A stretch of DNA of 23,700 nt from Bacteroides sp. UBA1317 (GCA_002307035.1 DBTL01000011.1:1-23700); one strand, 5' to 3'. Numbered from the stretch's first letter, positions 1-7,624 are shown. Numbers and translations are program-made. Notes: generated from the sequence alone by a model not told the origin.

Positions 1-485
1 TTATAAGGTTCAGGCTTACGGAAAGAACGTATCTTTGAGCAAACTTGACCTAACAGTTGCTTATCACAAGATTCCAAAAGAATAAGAGGATTTTTATTTC
101 TCTCTGCTTTTGTTTCAACCTTTACCTCTGGTGGAAGTTGTATGAAAATATTATGAGTATAGCCTAATGCCAAATCAATAATATTTCCATTATTAGAGGC
201 ACGATATCCAACACCAACTAATTCAAGCTCTTTTTTATATCCTTCAGATACCCCTACAACCATATTATGAATTAATGAACGATACAAACCGTGAAAAGCG
301 CGTTCTTGCTTATCATCACTTTGACGACTTAAAACAATATGTCCATTCTGAATATCCACACTAATAAGTGGATTAATATATTGACTTAACTCACCTTTAG
401 GACCTTTTACTGTAACTAAATCATCTTTAAATGTTACAACAACTCCTGTCGGTATACTAATGGGTAATTTTCCTATTCTTGACAT
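1..485 (-). CDS. rplF: 50S ribosomal protein L6 (uL6), 3' end outside window
   Basis: Large-subunit protein that binds 23S rRNA near the sarcin-ricin loop and the factor-binding site. The frame opens at ATG 485 with MSRIGKLPI, the usual L6 start, and stays open for 161 codons to the window edge. It contains the segment GVSEGYKKELELVGVGYRAS and ends at RKPEPY. The family is normally about 180-190 residues, so roughly 25-30 C-terminal residues are missing because of the window cut, not because of a mutation. It follows rpsH by 18 nt and is preceded by a strong AGGAGG Shine-Dalgarno, unusual for this lineage. The rest of the spc operon (rplR, rpsE and so on) is expected beyond the edge. Identification is firm. 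Confidence 0.96.
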   Translation of the reverse strand, partial: MSRIGKLPISIPTGVVVTFKDDLVTVKGPKGELSQYINPLISVDIQNGHIVLSRQSDDKQERAFHGLYRSLIHNMVVGVSEGYKKELELVGVGYRASNNGNIIDLALGYTHNIFIQLPPEVKVETKAERNKNPLILLESCDKQLLGQVCSKIRSFRKPEPY

Positions 486-494
486 TGCTTATTT

Positions 495-500
495 CCTCCT
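495..500 (-). promoter_or_regulatory. Strong Shine-Dalgarno for rplF
   Basis: The mRNA reads AGGAGG, then a 9-nt spacer (AAATAAGCA), then the rplF ATG at 485. It lies 3 nt after the rpsH stop codon (504-506). This is a full anti-SD match at good spacing, whereas most genes in the window have AT-rich leaders without one. Confidence 0.8.
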
Positions 501-503
501 AAA

Positions 504-899
504 TTAATATACATAACACAAAACCTCACCACCTATTTTCAAATCAGCCGCTTCTTTGTTTGTCATTACACCTTTGGAAGTAGATATTATAGCAATACCC
601 AAACCATTAATTACACGTGGCATATCTTTATAGCCAGTATACTTTCGCATACCTGGAGAAGATACTCTTTCCATTTTTTTGATTGCGCTAACCTTGTTAA
701 CTGAATCATATTTTAAAGCCACTTTTATTGTACCTTGTGGCCCATCTTCTACAAACTTATAATTAAGAATGTAGCCTTTTTCAAAAAGAATTTTAGTAAT
801 TTCTTTTTTTAAATTCGAAGCGGGAACTTCTGCAATTCTGTGCTTTGCACTAATTGCATTCCTCAGTCTCGTCAAATAATCTGCAATTGGATCTGTCAT
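504..899 (-). CDS. rpsH: 30S ribosomal protein S8 (uS8)
   Basis: Primary 16S rRNA-binding protein of the platform; in E. coli it is also the translational repressor of the spc operon. The start is taken at ATG 899 (MTDPIADYLTRLRNA), the conserved S8 N-terminus, giving 131 residues. An in-frame ATG at 911 would only add MFLF, which is not conserved. The C-terminal half carries the S8 signature region GIAIISTSKGVMTNKEA and ends in GGEVLCYVY. It lies 59 nt after rpsN, the widest gap in this part of the operon, and 18 nt before rplF. Whether S8 autoregulates here cannot be read from the sequence; I see no obvious copy of its helix-21 target. Confidence 0.97.
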   Translation of the reverse strand: MTDPIADYLTRLRNAISAKHRIAEVPASNLKKEITKILFEKGYILNYKFVEDGPQGTIKVALKYDSVNKVSAIKKMERVSSPGMRKYTGYKDMPRVINGLGIAIISTSKGVMTNKEAADLKIGGEVLCYVY

Positions 900-921
900 A
901 AATAAAAACAATTAAATTAAC

Positions 922-934
922 CAGGACTATCCTG
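922..934 (-). repeat. Short inverted repeat in the rpsN-rpsH gap
   Basis: CAGGA and TCCTG flank a 3-nt spacer, a perfect 5-bp stem in the 59-nt gap before rpsH. It is short, has no U-run after it, and does not extend outward. It may be a minor stem or chance. Confidence 0.35.
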
Positions 935-958
935 ACAATATTTAAATAAAATAGATGA

Positions 959-1228
959 TCACCAGCTCGCTTTTTTCACACCTGGAATAAGTCCATTAGA
1001 TGCCATTTCGCGAAACTGAATTCTTGATACTCCAAACTGACGAATATAACCCTTAGGACGTCCCGTCAATTTGCAACGATTATGCATTCGCACAGGTGAA
1101 GAGTTCTTTGGCAAGGCTTGCAAAGCCTCAAAATCGCCATCCTTCTTCAACTGAGCTCTTTTCTCGGCATATTTTTCCACTAGTTTAGCACGCTTAACTT
1201 CACGAGCCTTCATTGATTCTTTTGCCAT
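959..1228 (-). CDS. rpsN: 30S ribosomal protein S14 (uS14), zinc-free type
   Basis: Head protein of the small subunit needed for late 30S assembly. The 89-residue product begins MAKESMKAREVKRAKLVEKY and carries the S14 core NRCKLTGRPKGYIRQFGVSR. Only one cysteine is visible (in NRCKLTG), so the two CxxC pairs of the zinc-binding S14 type are absent. This is the zinc-independent form, at the length usual for Bacteroidales and shorter than the 101-residue E. coli protein. It starts 5 nt after the rplE stop, which suggests translational coupling. No Shine-Dalgarno is seen. Confidence 0.97.
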   Translation of the reverse strand: MAKESMKAREVKRAKLVEKYAEKRAQLKKDGDFEALQALPKNSSPVRMHNRCKLTGRPKGYIRQFGVSRIQFREMASNGLIPGVKKASW

Positions 1229-1233
1229 AACAA

Positions 1234-1791
1234 TCAGTCTTTTTTTGCATTTTTAAACGGTAAACCAAATTCTTTCAAAAGAGCATATCCTTCTTCATCT
1301 GTTTCAGCAGAAGTCACAAAGGTAATATTCATACCCAGAATTCTAGTAATACTATCTATATTAATTTCAGGAAAAATGATCTGTTCTTGAATGCCAAGAG
1401 TATAATTACCCTTTCCATCAAATTTACTTTCTATTCCCTTAAAATCTCTAATACGAGGCAGTGCTACACGAACTAATTTCTCCAAGAACTCATACATTCT
1501 CTCTCTACGCAAAGTGACCATAACACCGATAGGCATTTTCTTACGCAATTTAAAATTAGCAATATCTTTACGAGAAATAGTAGCAACAGCTTTTTGACCC
1601 GTAATAGTCGACATTTCATTAATTGCAACTTCTATTATTTTCTTATCAGCAACAGCCATACCTAAGCCCTGATTGATAACAATCTTCTTAAGTACAGGAA
1701 TTTGCATTACTGAAGAATACTCAAATTGTGATTTCAATGCAGGAGCAATACGCTCTGCATATTCTTTCTTTAGGCTAGCAGTATTACTCAT
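1234..1791 (-). CDS. rplE: 50S ribosomal protein L5 (uL5)
   Basis: Central-protuberance protein that binds 5S rRNA and contacts the P-site tRNA. The product has 185 residues, starting MSNTASLKKEYAERIAPAL, with the signature VLKKIVINQGLGMAV and the later motif GNYTLGIQEQIIFPEI. Length fits the family. Its ATG directly abuts the rplX stop codon with no intervening base. A purine-rich GGAGAGGAG lies upstream inside the rplX C-terminal codons and could pair weakly with the anti-SD, but it encodes conserved residues, so I do not call it a binding site. Confidence 0.98.
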   Translation of the reverse strand: MSNTASLKKEYAERIAPALKSQFEYSSVMQIPVLKKIVINQGLGMAVADKKIIEVAINEMSTITGQKAVATISRKDIANFKLRKKMPIGVMVTLRRERMYEFLEKLVRVALPRIRDFKGIESKFDGKGNYTLGIQEQIIFPEINIDSITRILGMNITFVTSAETDEEGYALLKEFGLPFKNAKKD

Positions 1792-2112
1792 TTACTTAAT
1801 CTCCTCTCCTGTTTTTTTAGAATAACGCACTAAAGTTCCATCAGAACTTATTTTTCTCCCAATACGCGTTGCCTTACCTGTCTTAGGGTCAACCAAATTT
1901 AAGTTTGATAAATGGATAGAAGCCTCCTGCTTAACTATACCACCTTGAGGATTCTTGGCATTAGGCTTAATACTTTTTGAAACCATATTAATACCTTCAA
2001 CAATTGCACGTCCCTCTTTTACAAGAACCTTTAATACTCGACCAGTCTTACCTTTGTCTTCACCTGAATTCACGTAAACTGTATCGCCTTTCTTTATATG
2101 TAATTTGTTCAT
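1792..2112 (-). CDS. rplX: 50S ribosomal protein L24 (uL24)
   Basis: Assembly-initiator protein that binds the 5' domain of 23S rRNA and sits near the exit tunnel. The 106-residue product has a KOW motif near its N-terminus (KKGDTVYVNSGEDKGKTGRV, about residues 7-26), followed by the conserved VEGINMVSKSIKPN segment. Length is normal. It lies 21 nt after rplN, and its stop codon touches the rplE start codon, an arrangement compatible with ribosome re-initiation. Confidence 0.98.
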   Translation of the reverse strand: MNKLHIKKGDTVYVNSGEDKGKTGRVLKVLVKEGRAIVEGINMVSKSIKPNAKNPQGGIVKQEASIHLSNLNLVDPKTGKATRIGRKISSDGTLVRYSKKTGEEIK

Positions 2113-2133
2113 TACTTAAAAACTTTTACAAGA

Positions 2134-2499
2134 TTAAAGTACTTCAGGTGCAAGTGAGACTACTTTCATGTTTGTAACACGAAGTTCTCTTGCAACAGGA
2201 CCAAAAATACGACTACCGCGGATCTCACCCGCATTATTAAGTAATACGCAAGCATTATCATCAAAACGTATATAAGATCCATCTACACGACGAATTTCTT
2301 TTCTTGTCCGCACGATTAAAGCTTTTGATACTGCACCTTTTTTTATATCACTCGAAGGGATAACGTTCTTTACAGAAACAACAATCACATCCCCTACGGA
2401 AGCATAACGACGCCCTGTACCACCTAAGACACGGATACACAAAGCTTCCTTTGCTCCGCTATTGTCACATACTGTCAGTCTGGATTCTGCTTGTATCAT
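2134..2499 (-). CDS. rplN: 50S ribosomal protein L14 (uL14)
   Basis: Binds 23S rRNA and forms an intersubunit bridge; it is also the target of the silencing factor RsfS in many bacteria. The product is 121 residues, beginning MIQAESRLTVCDNSGAKEAL, the diagnostic L14 N-terminus, and containing RRVDGSYIRFDDNACVLLNN and GPVARELR. It begins only 2 nt after the rpsQ stop, so translation is likely coupled. In E. coli rplN opens the spc operon; here there is no room for a promoter, so the S10 and spc sets appear fused into one transcription unit. Confidence 0.98.
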   Translation of the reverse strand: MIQAESRLTVCDNSGAKEALCIRVLGGTGRRYASVGDVIVVSVKNVIPSSDIKKGAVSKALIVRTRKEIRRVDGSYIRFDDNACVLLNNAGEIRGSRIFGPVARELRVTNMKVVSLAPEVL

Positions 2500-2501
2500 A
2501 A

Positions 2502-2759
2502 TTATTTAGCTCTTTCAATTATTTCTACCAATCTCCACCTTTTAGTCTTGCTCAAAGGACGAGTCTCCATAATGCATACTGTATCACCAATATTACATTC
2601 GTTCTTTTCATCATGAGCATGGTATTTCTTCGTTTTACTCACGAATTTACCATATATAGGGTGCTTTTCCTTAAATTTTGCAGCAACGGTAATGGTCTTA
2701 TCCATTTTATTGCTCAATACAACCCCTGTTCTTTCTTTTCTTAAATTTCTTGCTTCCAT
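2502..2759 (-). CDS. rpsQ: 30S ribosomal protein S17 (uS17)
   Basis: Primary 16S rRNA-binding protein of the small-subunit body. The start is set at ATG 2759 (MEARNLRKERTGVVLSNKM), giving 85 residues; a TTG codon immediately upstream is in frame but unlikely to be used. The OB-fold core includes KTITVAAKFKEKHPIYGK, and the C-terminal part contains METRPLSKTKRWRLVEI, matching the S17 signature. It lies 7 nt after rpmC and 2 nt before rplN, at the S10-spc junction. Confidence 0.97.
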   Translation of the reverse strand: MEARNLRKERTGVVLSNKMDKTITVAAKFKEKHPIYGKFVSKTKKYHAHDEKNECNIGDTVCIMETRPLSKTKRWRLVEIIERAK

Positions 2760-2766
2760 CAAGTCA

Positions 2767-2964
2767 TCATTTATTAGTAAGTTCTCTTTGACGTAGTTCA
2801 GATTTCATACGCGCAATAGTTCTACGTAAATATTTAATCTGAACAGGATTATCCAAAGGAGAAATAGAATGATTTAAAACTACTTGGTTATAATTAACCA
2901 CTTCAGCATTTACTCTTTCTACTAAGTCAGCAGTAGACATTTCTTTAATTTCCGAAATTTTCAT
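2767..2964 (-). CDS. rpmC: 50S ribosomal protein L29 (uL29)
   Basis: Small helical protein at the polypeptide exit site, near the docking area for trigger factor and SRP. It has 65 residues, MKISEIKEMSTADLVERV at the N-terminus and a C-terminal helix with IKYLRRTIARMKSELRQREL, the typical L29 pattern. It is placed between rplP and rpsQ, as everywhere in S10 operons, with a 5-nt gap to rplP. No Shine-Dalgarno is visible, so coupling to rplP is likely. Confidence 0.97.
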   Translation of the reverse strand: MKISEIKEMSTADLVERVNAEVVNYNQVVLNHSISPLDNPVQIKYLRRTIARMKSELRQRELTNK

Positions 2965-2969
2965 ATACG

Positions 2970-3404
2970 TTACGCATTTTGATTTTGAACATCGTAATCA
3001 CGCCTAACTATAAACTTCGTAGTAACAGGAAGTTTCTGCGCAGCTAAGCGCAAAGCTTCCTTAGCGATCTCATACGATACTCCTTCAACTTCAATTATAA
3101 TTCTACCCGGAGTTATTGGAGCAACAAATCCTTCTGGTGAACCTTTACCTTTACCCATACGCACTTCTGCTGGTTTTTTGGTAATCGGTTTATCTGGGAA
3201 AATTCGAATCCAAATCTGTCCTTGACGCTGCATATACCTTGTAACAGCAATACGTGCCGCTTCAATTTGCCTACCTGTAATCCATTTGTTCTGGAGAGCC
3301 TTTATACCAAAAGAACCAAAAGCAAGCTGATTTCCTCTCTGGGCAATGCCCTTCATGCGCCCCTTCTGTTGTCTTCTGAATTTTGTCTTTTTCGGTTGTA
3401 ACAT
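2970..3404 (-). CDS. rplP: 50S ribosomal protein L16 (uL16)
   Basis: Late-assembling 50S protein that contacts the A- and P-site tRNAs and helps organise the peptidyl transferase region. The product is 144 residues starting MLQPKKTKFRRQQKGRMKG, with the conserved GRQIEAARIAVTRYMQRQG and KPAEVRMGKGKGSPE motifs. Length is as expected. It lies 22 nt downstream of rpsC and 5 nt upstream of rpmC. Its leader has only a weak AGGA next to the start codon. Confidence 0.98.
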   Translation of the reverse strand: MLQPKKTKFRRQQKGRMKGIAQRGNQLAFGSFGIKALQNKWITGRQIEAARIAVTRYMQRQGQIWIRIFPDKPITKKPAEVRMGKGKGSPEGFVAPITPGRIIIEVEGVSYEIAKEALRLAAQKLPVTTKFIVRRDYDVQNQNA

Positions 3405-3426
3405 AATTCCTAAAATTCAAATTCGT

Positions 3427-4152
3427 TTAGCGATTATTTTTCTTTCTTTTGAAGTTCTTTCCACCATTATTATTGCTTCCACGAGCATTGTCTTTGCTTT
3501 GAGCAAAATTTGGCGCCAAATCCTTTTTGCCAAAAATCTCACCTCGACAAATCCAGACTTTTATACCAAGGAGACCGACTTTAGTCAATGCTTCAGCATG
3601 ACAATAGTCGATATCTGCCCTAAAAGTGTGTAACGGAGTTCTTCCTTCTTTATACATTTCAGAACGAGCCATCTCAGCTCCATTCAAACGTCCTGAAATT
3701 TGCACTTTAATGCCTTCCGCCCCCATGCGCATAGTGTTTGCTATAGACATCTTAATTGCACGACGATAGGCTATTTTCCCTTCAACTTGACGAGCGATAT
3801 TATTTGCAACAATAACCGCATCAAGTTCAGGGCGCTTTACCTCAAAAATATTAATTTGGATATCCTTATCGGTAATTTTCTTCAACTCTTCCTTCAACTT
3901 ATCAACTTCCTGTCCACCTTTACCAATAATAATACCAGGACGCGCTGTACAAACAGTAATAGTAACAAGCTTCAAGGTACGTTCAATAATAATTCGCGAC
4001 ATACTCGCTTTTGCCAATCTTGCATTCAGATATTTACGAATTTTGCTATCTTCAAGCAATGAATCACCATAATCATTTCCACCATACCAATTAGAATCCC
4101 AACCTCTGATAATTCCTAAACGGTTACTTATTGGATTAACTTTTTGTCCCAT
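3427..4152 (-). CDS. rpsC: 30S ribosomal protein S3 (uS3)
   Basis: Head protein lining the mRNA entry channel, with a role in mRNA unwinding together with S4 and S5. The 241-residue product starts MGQKVNPISNRLGIIRGWDS. A KH domain carries the GxxG loop in RPGIIIGKGGQEVDKLKEEL (about residues 71-90), and the C-terminal domain contains the conserved stretch around GRLNGAEMARSE. The last 20 or so residues form a low-complexity, Asn- and Lys-rich tail, a part that is poorly conserved among S3 proteins. It starts 5 nt after rplV. Confidence 0.98.
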   Translation of the reverse strand: MGQKVNPISNRLGIIRGWDSNWYGGNDYGDSLLEDSKIRKYLNARLAKASMSRIIIERTLKLVTITVCTARPGIIIGKGGQEVDKLKEELKKITDKDIQINIFEVKRPELDAVIVANNIARQVEGKIAYRRAIKMSIANTMRMGAEGIKVQISGRLNGAEMARSEMYKEGRTPLHTFRADIDYCHAEALTKVGLLGIKVWICRGEIFGKKDLAPNFAQSKDNARGSNNNGGKNFKRKKNNR

Positions 4153-4157
4153 GTAGC

Positions 4158-4568
4158 TTAATTTTGATCTTCATTATTACTTTTAGAATCCACGAACAAA
4201 GTCACATGATTTGAACGCTTACGAATTCTGTATCCTCTACCTTGTGGAGCGGGTCTCATTCTTTTTAAAGTAGATCCGCAATCAACAAAAATCTTAGTAA
4301 CGAACAATTCGCCACTTTCTGCTTTGCGTTCATTCTTTTGTTCCCAATTGGCAATCGCAGATCGCAACAATTTCTCAACTCTCGCAGCAGCTTCTTTTGA
4401 TGAAAACTTCAAAACGCCAAGAGCTCTATTAACCTCCATTCCACGAACCATGTCAGCCACAAGGCGCATTTTACGGGGAGAGGTTGGGACATTTTGCAAT
4501 TTAGCAAAATACATGGCTTTAAGGGCTTCTTTTCTTTTATCTGCCGATATTTTTTTTCTTGCTCCCAT
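4158..4568 (-). CDS. rplV: 50S ribosomal protein L22 (uL22)
   Basis: Contacts all 23S rRNA domains; its long beta-hairpin lines the exit tunnel at the constriction. The 136-residue product starts MGARKKISADKRKEALKAMY, longer at the N-terminus than the 110-residue E. coli protein, which is usual in Bacteroidota. The core NVPTSPRKMRLVADMVRG and the hairpin tip KRMRPAPQGRGYRIRKRSNH are intact. Macrolide-resistance changes in other species occur at this hairpin; I see no deletion or duplication. It lies 34 nt after rpsS. Confidence 0.97.
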   Translation of the reverse strand: MGARKKISADKRKEALKAMYFAKLQNVPTSPRKMRLVADMVRGMEVNRALGVLKFSSKEAAARVEKLLRSAIANWEQKNERKAESGELFVTKIFVDCGSTLKRMRPAPQGRGYRIRKRSNHVTLFVDSKSNNEDQN

Positions 4569-4602
4569 TTATTTTAATACTTTATTATTTCTGTAAATCC
4601 CA

Positions 4603-4872
4603 TCATTTTTTCTTATTACCAGAATGTCCTTTAAAAGTACGAGTTGGAGAAAATTCGCCCAACTTGTGCCCAACCATATTCTCGGTAATATAAACAGGAA
4701 TAAATTTATTTCCATTGTGAACTGCAACTGTATGACCTACAAAATCAGGTGAAATCATTGAAGCTCTAGCCCACGTTTTAACGACAGCCTTTTTACCTGC
4801 TTCATTCATAACAAGCACTTTTTTTTCAAGCTTAACATTAATATATGGACCTTTTTTTAATGAACGACTCAT
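4603..4872 (-). CDS. rpsS: 30S ribosomal protein S19 (uS19)
   Basis: Head protein that contacts S13 and the A-site finger region. It has 89 residues starting MSRSLKKGPYINVKLEKKV, with the signature ITENMVGHKLGEFSPTRTFK near the C-terminus. Length and order are standard. It lies 20 nt after rplB. No Shine-Dalgarno is visible. Confidence 0.98.
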   Translation of the reverse strand: MSRSLKKGPYINVKLEKKVLVMNEAGKKAVVKTWARASMISPDFVGHTVAVHNGNKFIPVYITENMVGHKLGEFSPTRTFKGHSGNKKK

Positions 4873-4892
4873 AGTTTACTCAATTAATCAGA

Positions 4893-5717
4893 TTACTTTT
4901 TTCTTCTCTCAATAATATACTTAGAAGATTGCTTCTTAGGAGCTCTAGTTTTAAGTCCCTTAGCATACAATCCCTTGCGAGATCGTGGATGCCCACCTGA
5001 AGCGCGTCCTTCTCCACCACCCATTGGGTGATCCACTGGATTCATCACTACACCACGATTACGTGGACGTCGTCCTTGCCATCTTGAACGTCCAGCCTTT
5101 CCAGAGCTTTCCAATCCATGATCAGAATTGCCCACACTACCAACAGTAGCTTTACACGTACTAAGTATCTGCCTAACTTCTCCTGAAGGTAATTTGATAA
5201 CACAATATTTACCTTCTCTAGAGGTTAATTGAGCAAAATTTCCCGCAGAGCGAACGAAAGCAGCACCCTGACCAGGACGTAATTCAATATTATGAATCAC
5301 TGTACCCACAGGGATATTCTGCAAAGGAAGCGCATTGCCAATTTCTGGCGCAGCATTTTCACCTGACATCAATGTCACACCTACTTGCAACCCATTGGGA
5401 GCAATAATATATCTTTTTTCTCCATCTGCATAAAAAAGCAAAGCGATACGAGCCGAACGATTCGGATCATATTCAATCGTCTTTACTACAGCTGGTACAC
5501 CGTCTTTATTTCTCTTGAAATCAACAATTCTAATAACCTTCCTTTGGCCACCACCAATGTAGCGCATAGTCATTTTTCCTTCACTATTGCGACCACCTGA
5601 AGACTTCTTCCCATATACAAGAGATTTCTCTGGTACCCGAGCAGTAATTTCTTCAAAAGTACCAATAATTTTATGTCTTTGCCCCGGTGTTGTAGGCTTA
5701 AATTTACGTACTGCCAT
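4893..5717 (-). CDS. rplB: 50S ribosomal protein L2 (uL2)
   Basis: One of the most conserved 50S proteins, required for subunit association and peptidyl transferase activity. The product has 274 residues, starting MAVRKFKPTTPGQRHKI. The C-terminal signature NPVDHPMGGGEGRASGGHPR is present. It includes the histidine equivalent to E. coli His229 (residue 230 here counting Met); the second histidine of the E. coli HPH motif is Met. It lies 5 nt after rplW, consistent with coupled translation. Confidence 0.98.
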   Translation of the reverse strand: MAVRKFKPTTPGQRHKIIGTFEEITARVPEKSLVYGKKSSGGRNSEGKMTMRYIGGGQRKVIRIVDFKRNKDGVPAVVKTIEYDPNRSARIALLFYADGEKRYIIAPNGLQVGVTLMSGENAAPEIGNALPLQNIPVGTVIHNIELRPGQGAAFVRSAGNFAQLTSREGKYCVIKLPSGEVRQILSTCKATVGSVGNSDHGLESSGKAGRSRWQGRRPRNRGVVMNPVDHPMGGGEGRASGGHPRSRKGLYAKGLKTRAPKKQSSKYIIERRKK

Positions 5718-5722
5718 TTTTC

Positions 5723-6013
5723 TTAAATATTGCTATAAAAATCAATAGTATCTCCTTCTTTCAATGCCACGATCGCTTTTTTATATGCGTTAGTTCTGCC
5801 ATTGATAATACCAGCTTTTGTATAACGGCTTTTGCTTTTGCCAGAATACTTAATAGTATTAACACTTATCACCGTAACATTATAAAAAGTCTCAACCTCT
5901 TTCTTAATCTCTAATTTATTGGCTTCCGGACGTACAATAAAACCAAAACGATTTAACTTGTCTGTCATTGCAGTCATTTTTTCCGTCACCAACGGTTTAA
6001 TAATAATTCCCAT
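5723..6013 (-). CDS. rplW: 50S ribosomal protein L23 (uL23)
   Basis: Exit-tunnel protein that provides the docking site for trigger factor and SRP. The 96-residue product starts MGIIIKPLVTEKMTAMTDKL, with the L23 core YNVTVISVNTIKYSGKSKSR and a basic loop. Length is normal. It begins 16 nt after rplD and is preceded by a consensus AAGGAGG Shine-Dalgarno, which stands out among its neighbours. The C-terminal YKKAIVALKEGDTIDFYSNI completes the fold. Confidence 0.97.
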   Translation of the reverse strand: MGIIIKPLVTEKMTAMTDKLNRFGFIVRPEANKLEIKKEVETFYNVTVISVNTIKYSGKSKSRYTKAGIINGRTNAYKKAIVALKEGDTIDFYSNI

Positions 6014-6021
6014 TACTTAAG

Positions 6022-6028
6022 CCTCCTT
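6022..6028 (-). promoter_or_regulatory. Strong Shine-Dalgarno for rplW
   Basis: The mRNA has AAGGAGG, then an 8-nt spacer (CTTAAGTA), then the rplW ATG at 6013. It starts almost directly after the rplD stop codon (6030-6032). Match and spacing are textbook, unlike nearly all other genes here. Confidence 0.8.
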
Positions 6029-6029
6029 T

Positions 6030-6656
6030 TTAAATTAAGATATTATCCACAGCCGAAAGAGCACTTTCAGTAAACACAACAATTCCAGCATCCAATACTT
6101 TGTAAGTATTTAATCCTGAAATCAATTGAACATTAGCGCCTATCACGTTACGAGCCGACAAATATACGTTTTTATTTGCTTCTAATAAAATCATAAGTAG
6201 TTTTTTATCAGAAACTTTAAGATTTTTTGTTATTGCAATAAAATCTTTTGTCCTCGGAGTATCCAAGTTAAAATCTTCGACAACAACAATTGCATTGCTT
6301 TTAGCTTTATACGCCAAAGCCGATTTCCTAGCTAAAACTTTTACTTTTTTATTTAGTTTAAAAAAATAATCTCTAGGTCTAGGCCCAAAAACACGACCAC
6401 CACCAATAAGCAAAGGTGAGTTCATATCTCCACGGCGAGCACCACCACCACCTTTTTGACGGCCGATTTTACGTGTAGAGCCGCTTATTTCGCTTCTCTC
6501 TTTTGCCTTGTGCGTACCCTGACGCTGATTAGCCATAAATTGTTTTACGTCCAAATAAATAGCATGATCGTTAGGCTCAATACCAAAGATAGAGTCATTT
6601 AACGTAACCTTTCTCCCAGTGTCTTCACCTTTAATATTATATACGTTAACTTCCAT
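6030..6656 (-). CDS. rplD: 50S ribosomal protein L4 (uL4)
   Basis: Early-assembly 50S protein whose extended loop lines the exit tunnel; in E. coli it also represses the S10 operon by binding its leader. The 208-residue product starts MEVNVYNIKGEDTGRKVTLN. The tunnel loop SGSTRKIGRQKGGGGARRGD lies at about residues 58-77 and is intact, with no macrolide-resistance-type deletion seen. The start codon overlaps the rplC stop by one base (TAATG), so the two are almost surely translationally coupled. Confidence 0.98.
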   Translation of the reverse strand: MEVNVYNIKGEDTGRKVTLNDSIFGIEPNDHAIYLDVKQFMANQRQGTHKAKERSEISGSTRKIGRQKGGGGARRGDMNSPLLIGGGRVFGPRPRDYFFKLNKKVKVLARKSALAYKAKSNAIVVVEDFNLDTPRTKDFIAITKNLKVSDKKLLMILLEANKNVYLSARNVIGANVQLISGLNTYKVLDAGIVVFTESALSAVDNILI

Positions 6657-7273
6657 TATTTCTCAATTATTACGATTGAACCTTTGCAACCTGGAACAGA
6701 TCCCTTTACCAACAAAAGATTATGCTCCTCAATTACTTTTAATATCTGCAAGTTTTGAACTGTGACTCTGTCACCTCCAAGTTGACCACCCATACGCATA
6801 CCCTTAAAAACCTTAGCAGGATATGAGCAAGCACCTATAGAACCAGGTTTACGGGCACGGTTATGCTGACCGTGGGTTGCTTGACCAACACCACCGAAAC
6901 CATGTCTTTTCACAACTCCTTGAAATCCTTTTCCTTTAGAAGTTCCTATCACATCTACAAATTCGACATCATTGAAAAGATTCACAGTAATAGAATCTCC
7001 TAAATTAATATCGCTCCCAAAGCCTTTGAACTCGGCCAAGTGTCTCTTTGGTGTTACTCCAGCCTTTTTGAAGTGTCCCATCAAAGGCTTTGTGGTATGT
7101 TTCTCTTTTTTTTCTTGGAAACCTACCTGCATGGCTTCATACCCATCATTTTGAAGGGATTTTACCTGCGTAACAACACAAGGACCTGCTTCGATAACAG
7201 TGCATGGTACATTCTTACCATCAGCACTGAACACGGATGTCATTCCGATTTTTTTTCCTAATAATCCTGGCAT
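6656..7273 (-). CDS. rplC: 50S ribosomal protein L3 (uL3)
   Basis: Initiates 50S assembly and reaches close to the peptidyl transferase centre. The product is 205 residues starting MPGLLGKKIGMTSVFSADGK. The central extension contains GKGFQGVVKRHGFGGVGQAT, and the GGQLGGDRVTVQNLQI segment follows it; these include the glutamine region methylated by PrmB in E. coli. It starts 18 nt after rpsJ and ends with a one-base overlap into rplD. Confidence 0.98.
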   Translation of the reverse strand: MPGLLGKKIGMTSVFSADGKNVPCTVIEAGPCVVTQVKSLQNDGYEAMQVGFQEKKEKHTTKPLMGHFKKAGVTPKRHLAEFKGFGSDINLGDSITVNLFNDVEFVDVIGTSKGKGFQGVVKRHGFGGVGQATHGQHNRARKPGSIGACSYPAKVFKGMRMGGQLGGDRVTVQNLQILKVIEEHNLLLVKGSVPGCKGSIVIIEK

Positions 7274-7291
7274 TTCACTTTGTTTTAATTA

Positions 7292-7597
7292 TCAAACTTT
7301 AATTTCAACCTCAACACCACTAGGCAATTCAAGCTTCATCAAAGCATCAACTGTTTTAGCTGTTGAACTATAAATATCGATCAATCTCTTATAAGAAGAA
7401 AGCTCAAACTGCTCTCTGGATTTCTTATTAACAAAAGTTGAACGATTCACTGTAAAAATACGCTTATGCGTAGGCAAAGGTATAGGACCGCTAACAATAG
7501 CACCTGTACTTTTGACCGTTTTTACGATCTTCTCAGCCGACTTGTCGACTAAGTTATGATCGTAAGATTTTAACTTAATTCTGATTTTTTGACTCAT
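7292..7597 (-). CDS. rpsJ: 30S ribosomal protein S10 (uS10) / NusE
   Basis: 30S head protein and, as NusE, a partner of NusG and NusB in transcription-translation coupling and antitermination. The start is ATG 7597 (MSQKIRIKLKSYDHNLVDKS), giving 101 residues. The frame is open further upstream to an ATG at 7651, but that extension crosses a hairpin and has no resemblance to S10. The core contains GPIPLPTHKRIFTVNRSTFV. It is the first gene of the S10 set and lies 81 nt behind fusA, separated by a structured spacer. Confidence 0.97.
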   Translation of the reverse strand: MSQKIRIKLKSYDHNLVDKSAEKIVKTVKSTGAIVSGPIPLPTHKRIFTVNRSTFVNKKSREQFELSSYKRLIDIYSSTAKTVDALMKLELPSGVEVEIKV

Positions 7598-7624
7598 TAT
7601 AATTAGATTAATAAATTTATAAAT

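Noticed and set aside
3700..4062. A 120-codon open frame on the plus strand, antisense to rpsC
   Set aside because: It lies wholly inside a conserved essential gene, its product is low complexity and Asn/Phe-rich as expected of the reverse of lysine- and isoleucine-rich coding DNA, and no promoter or SD is visible.
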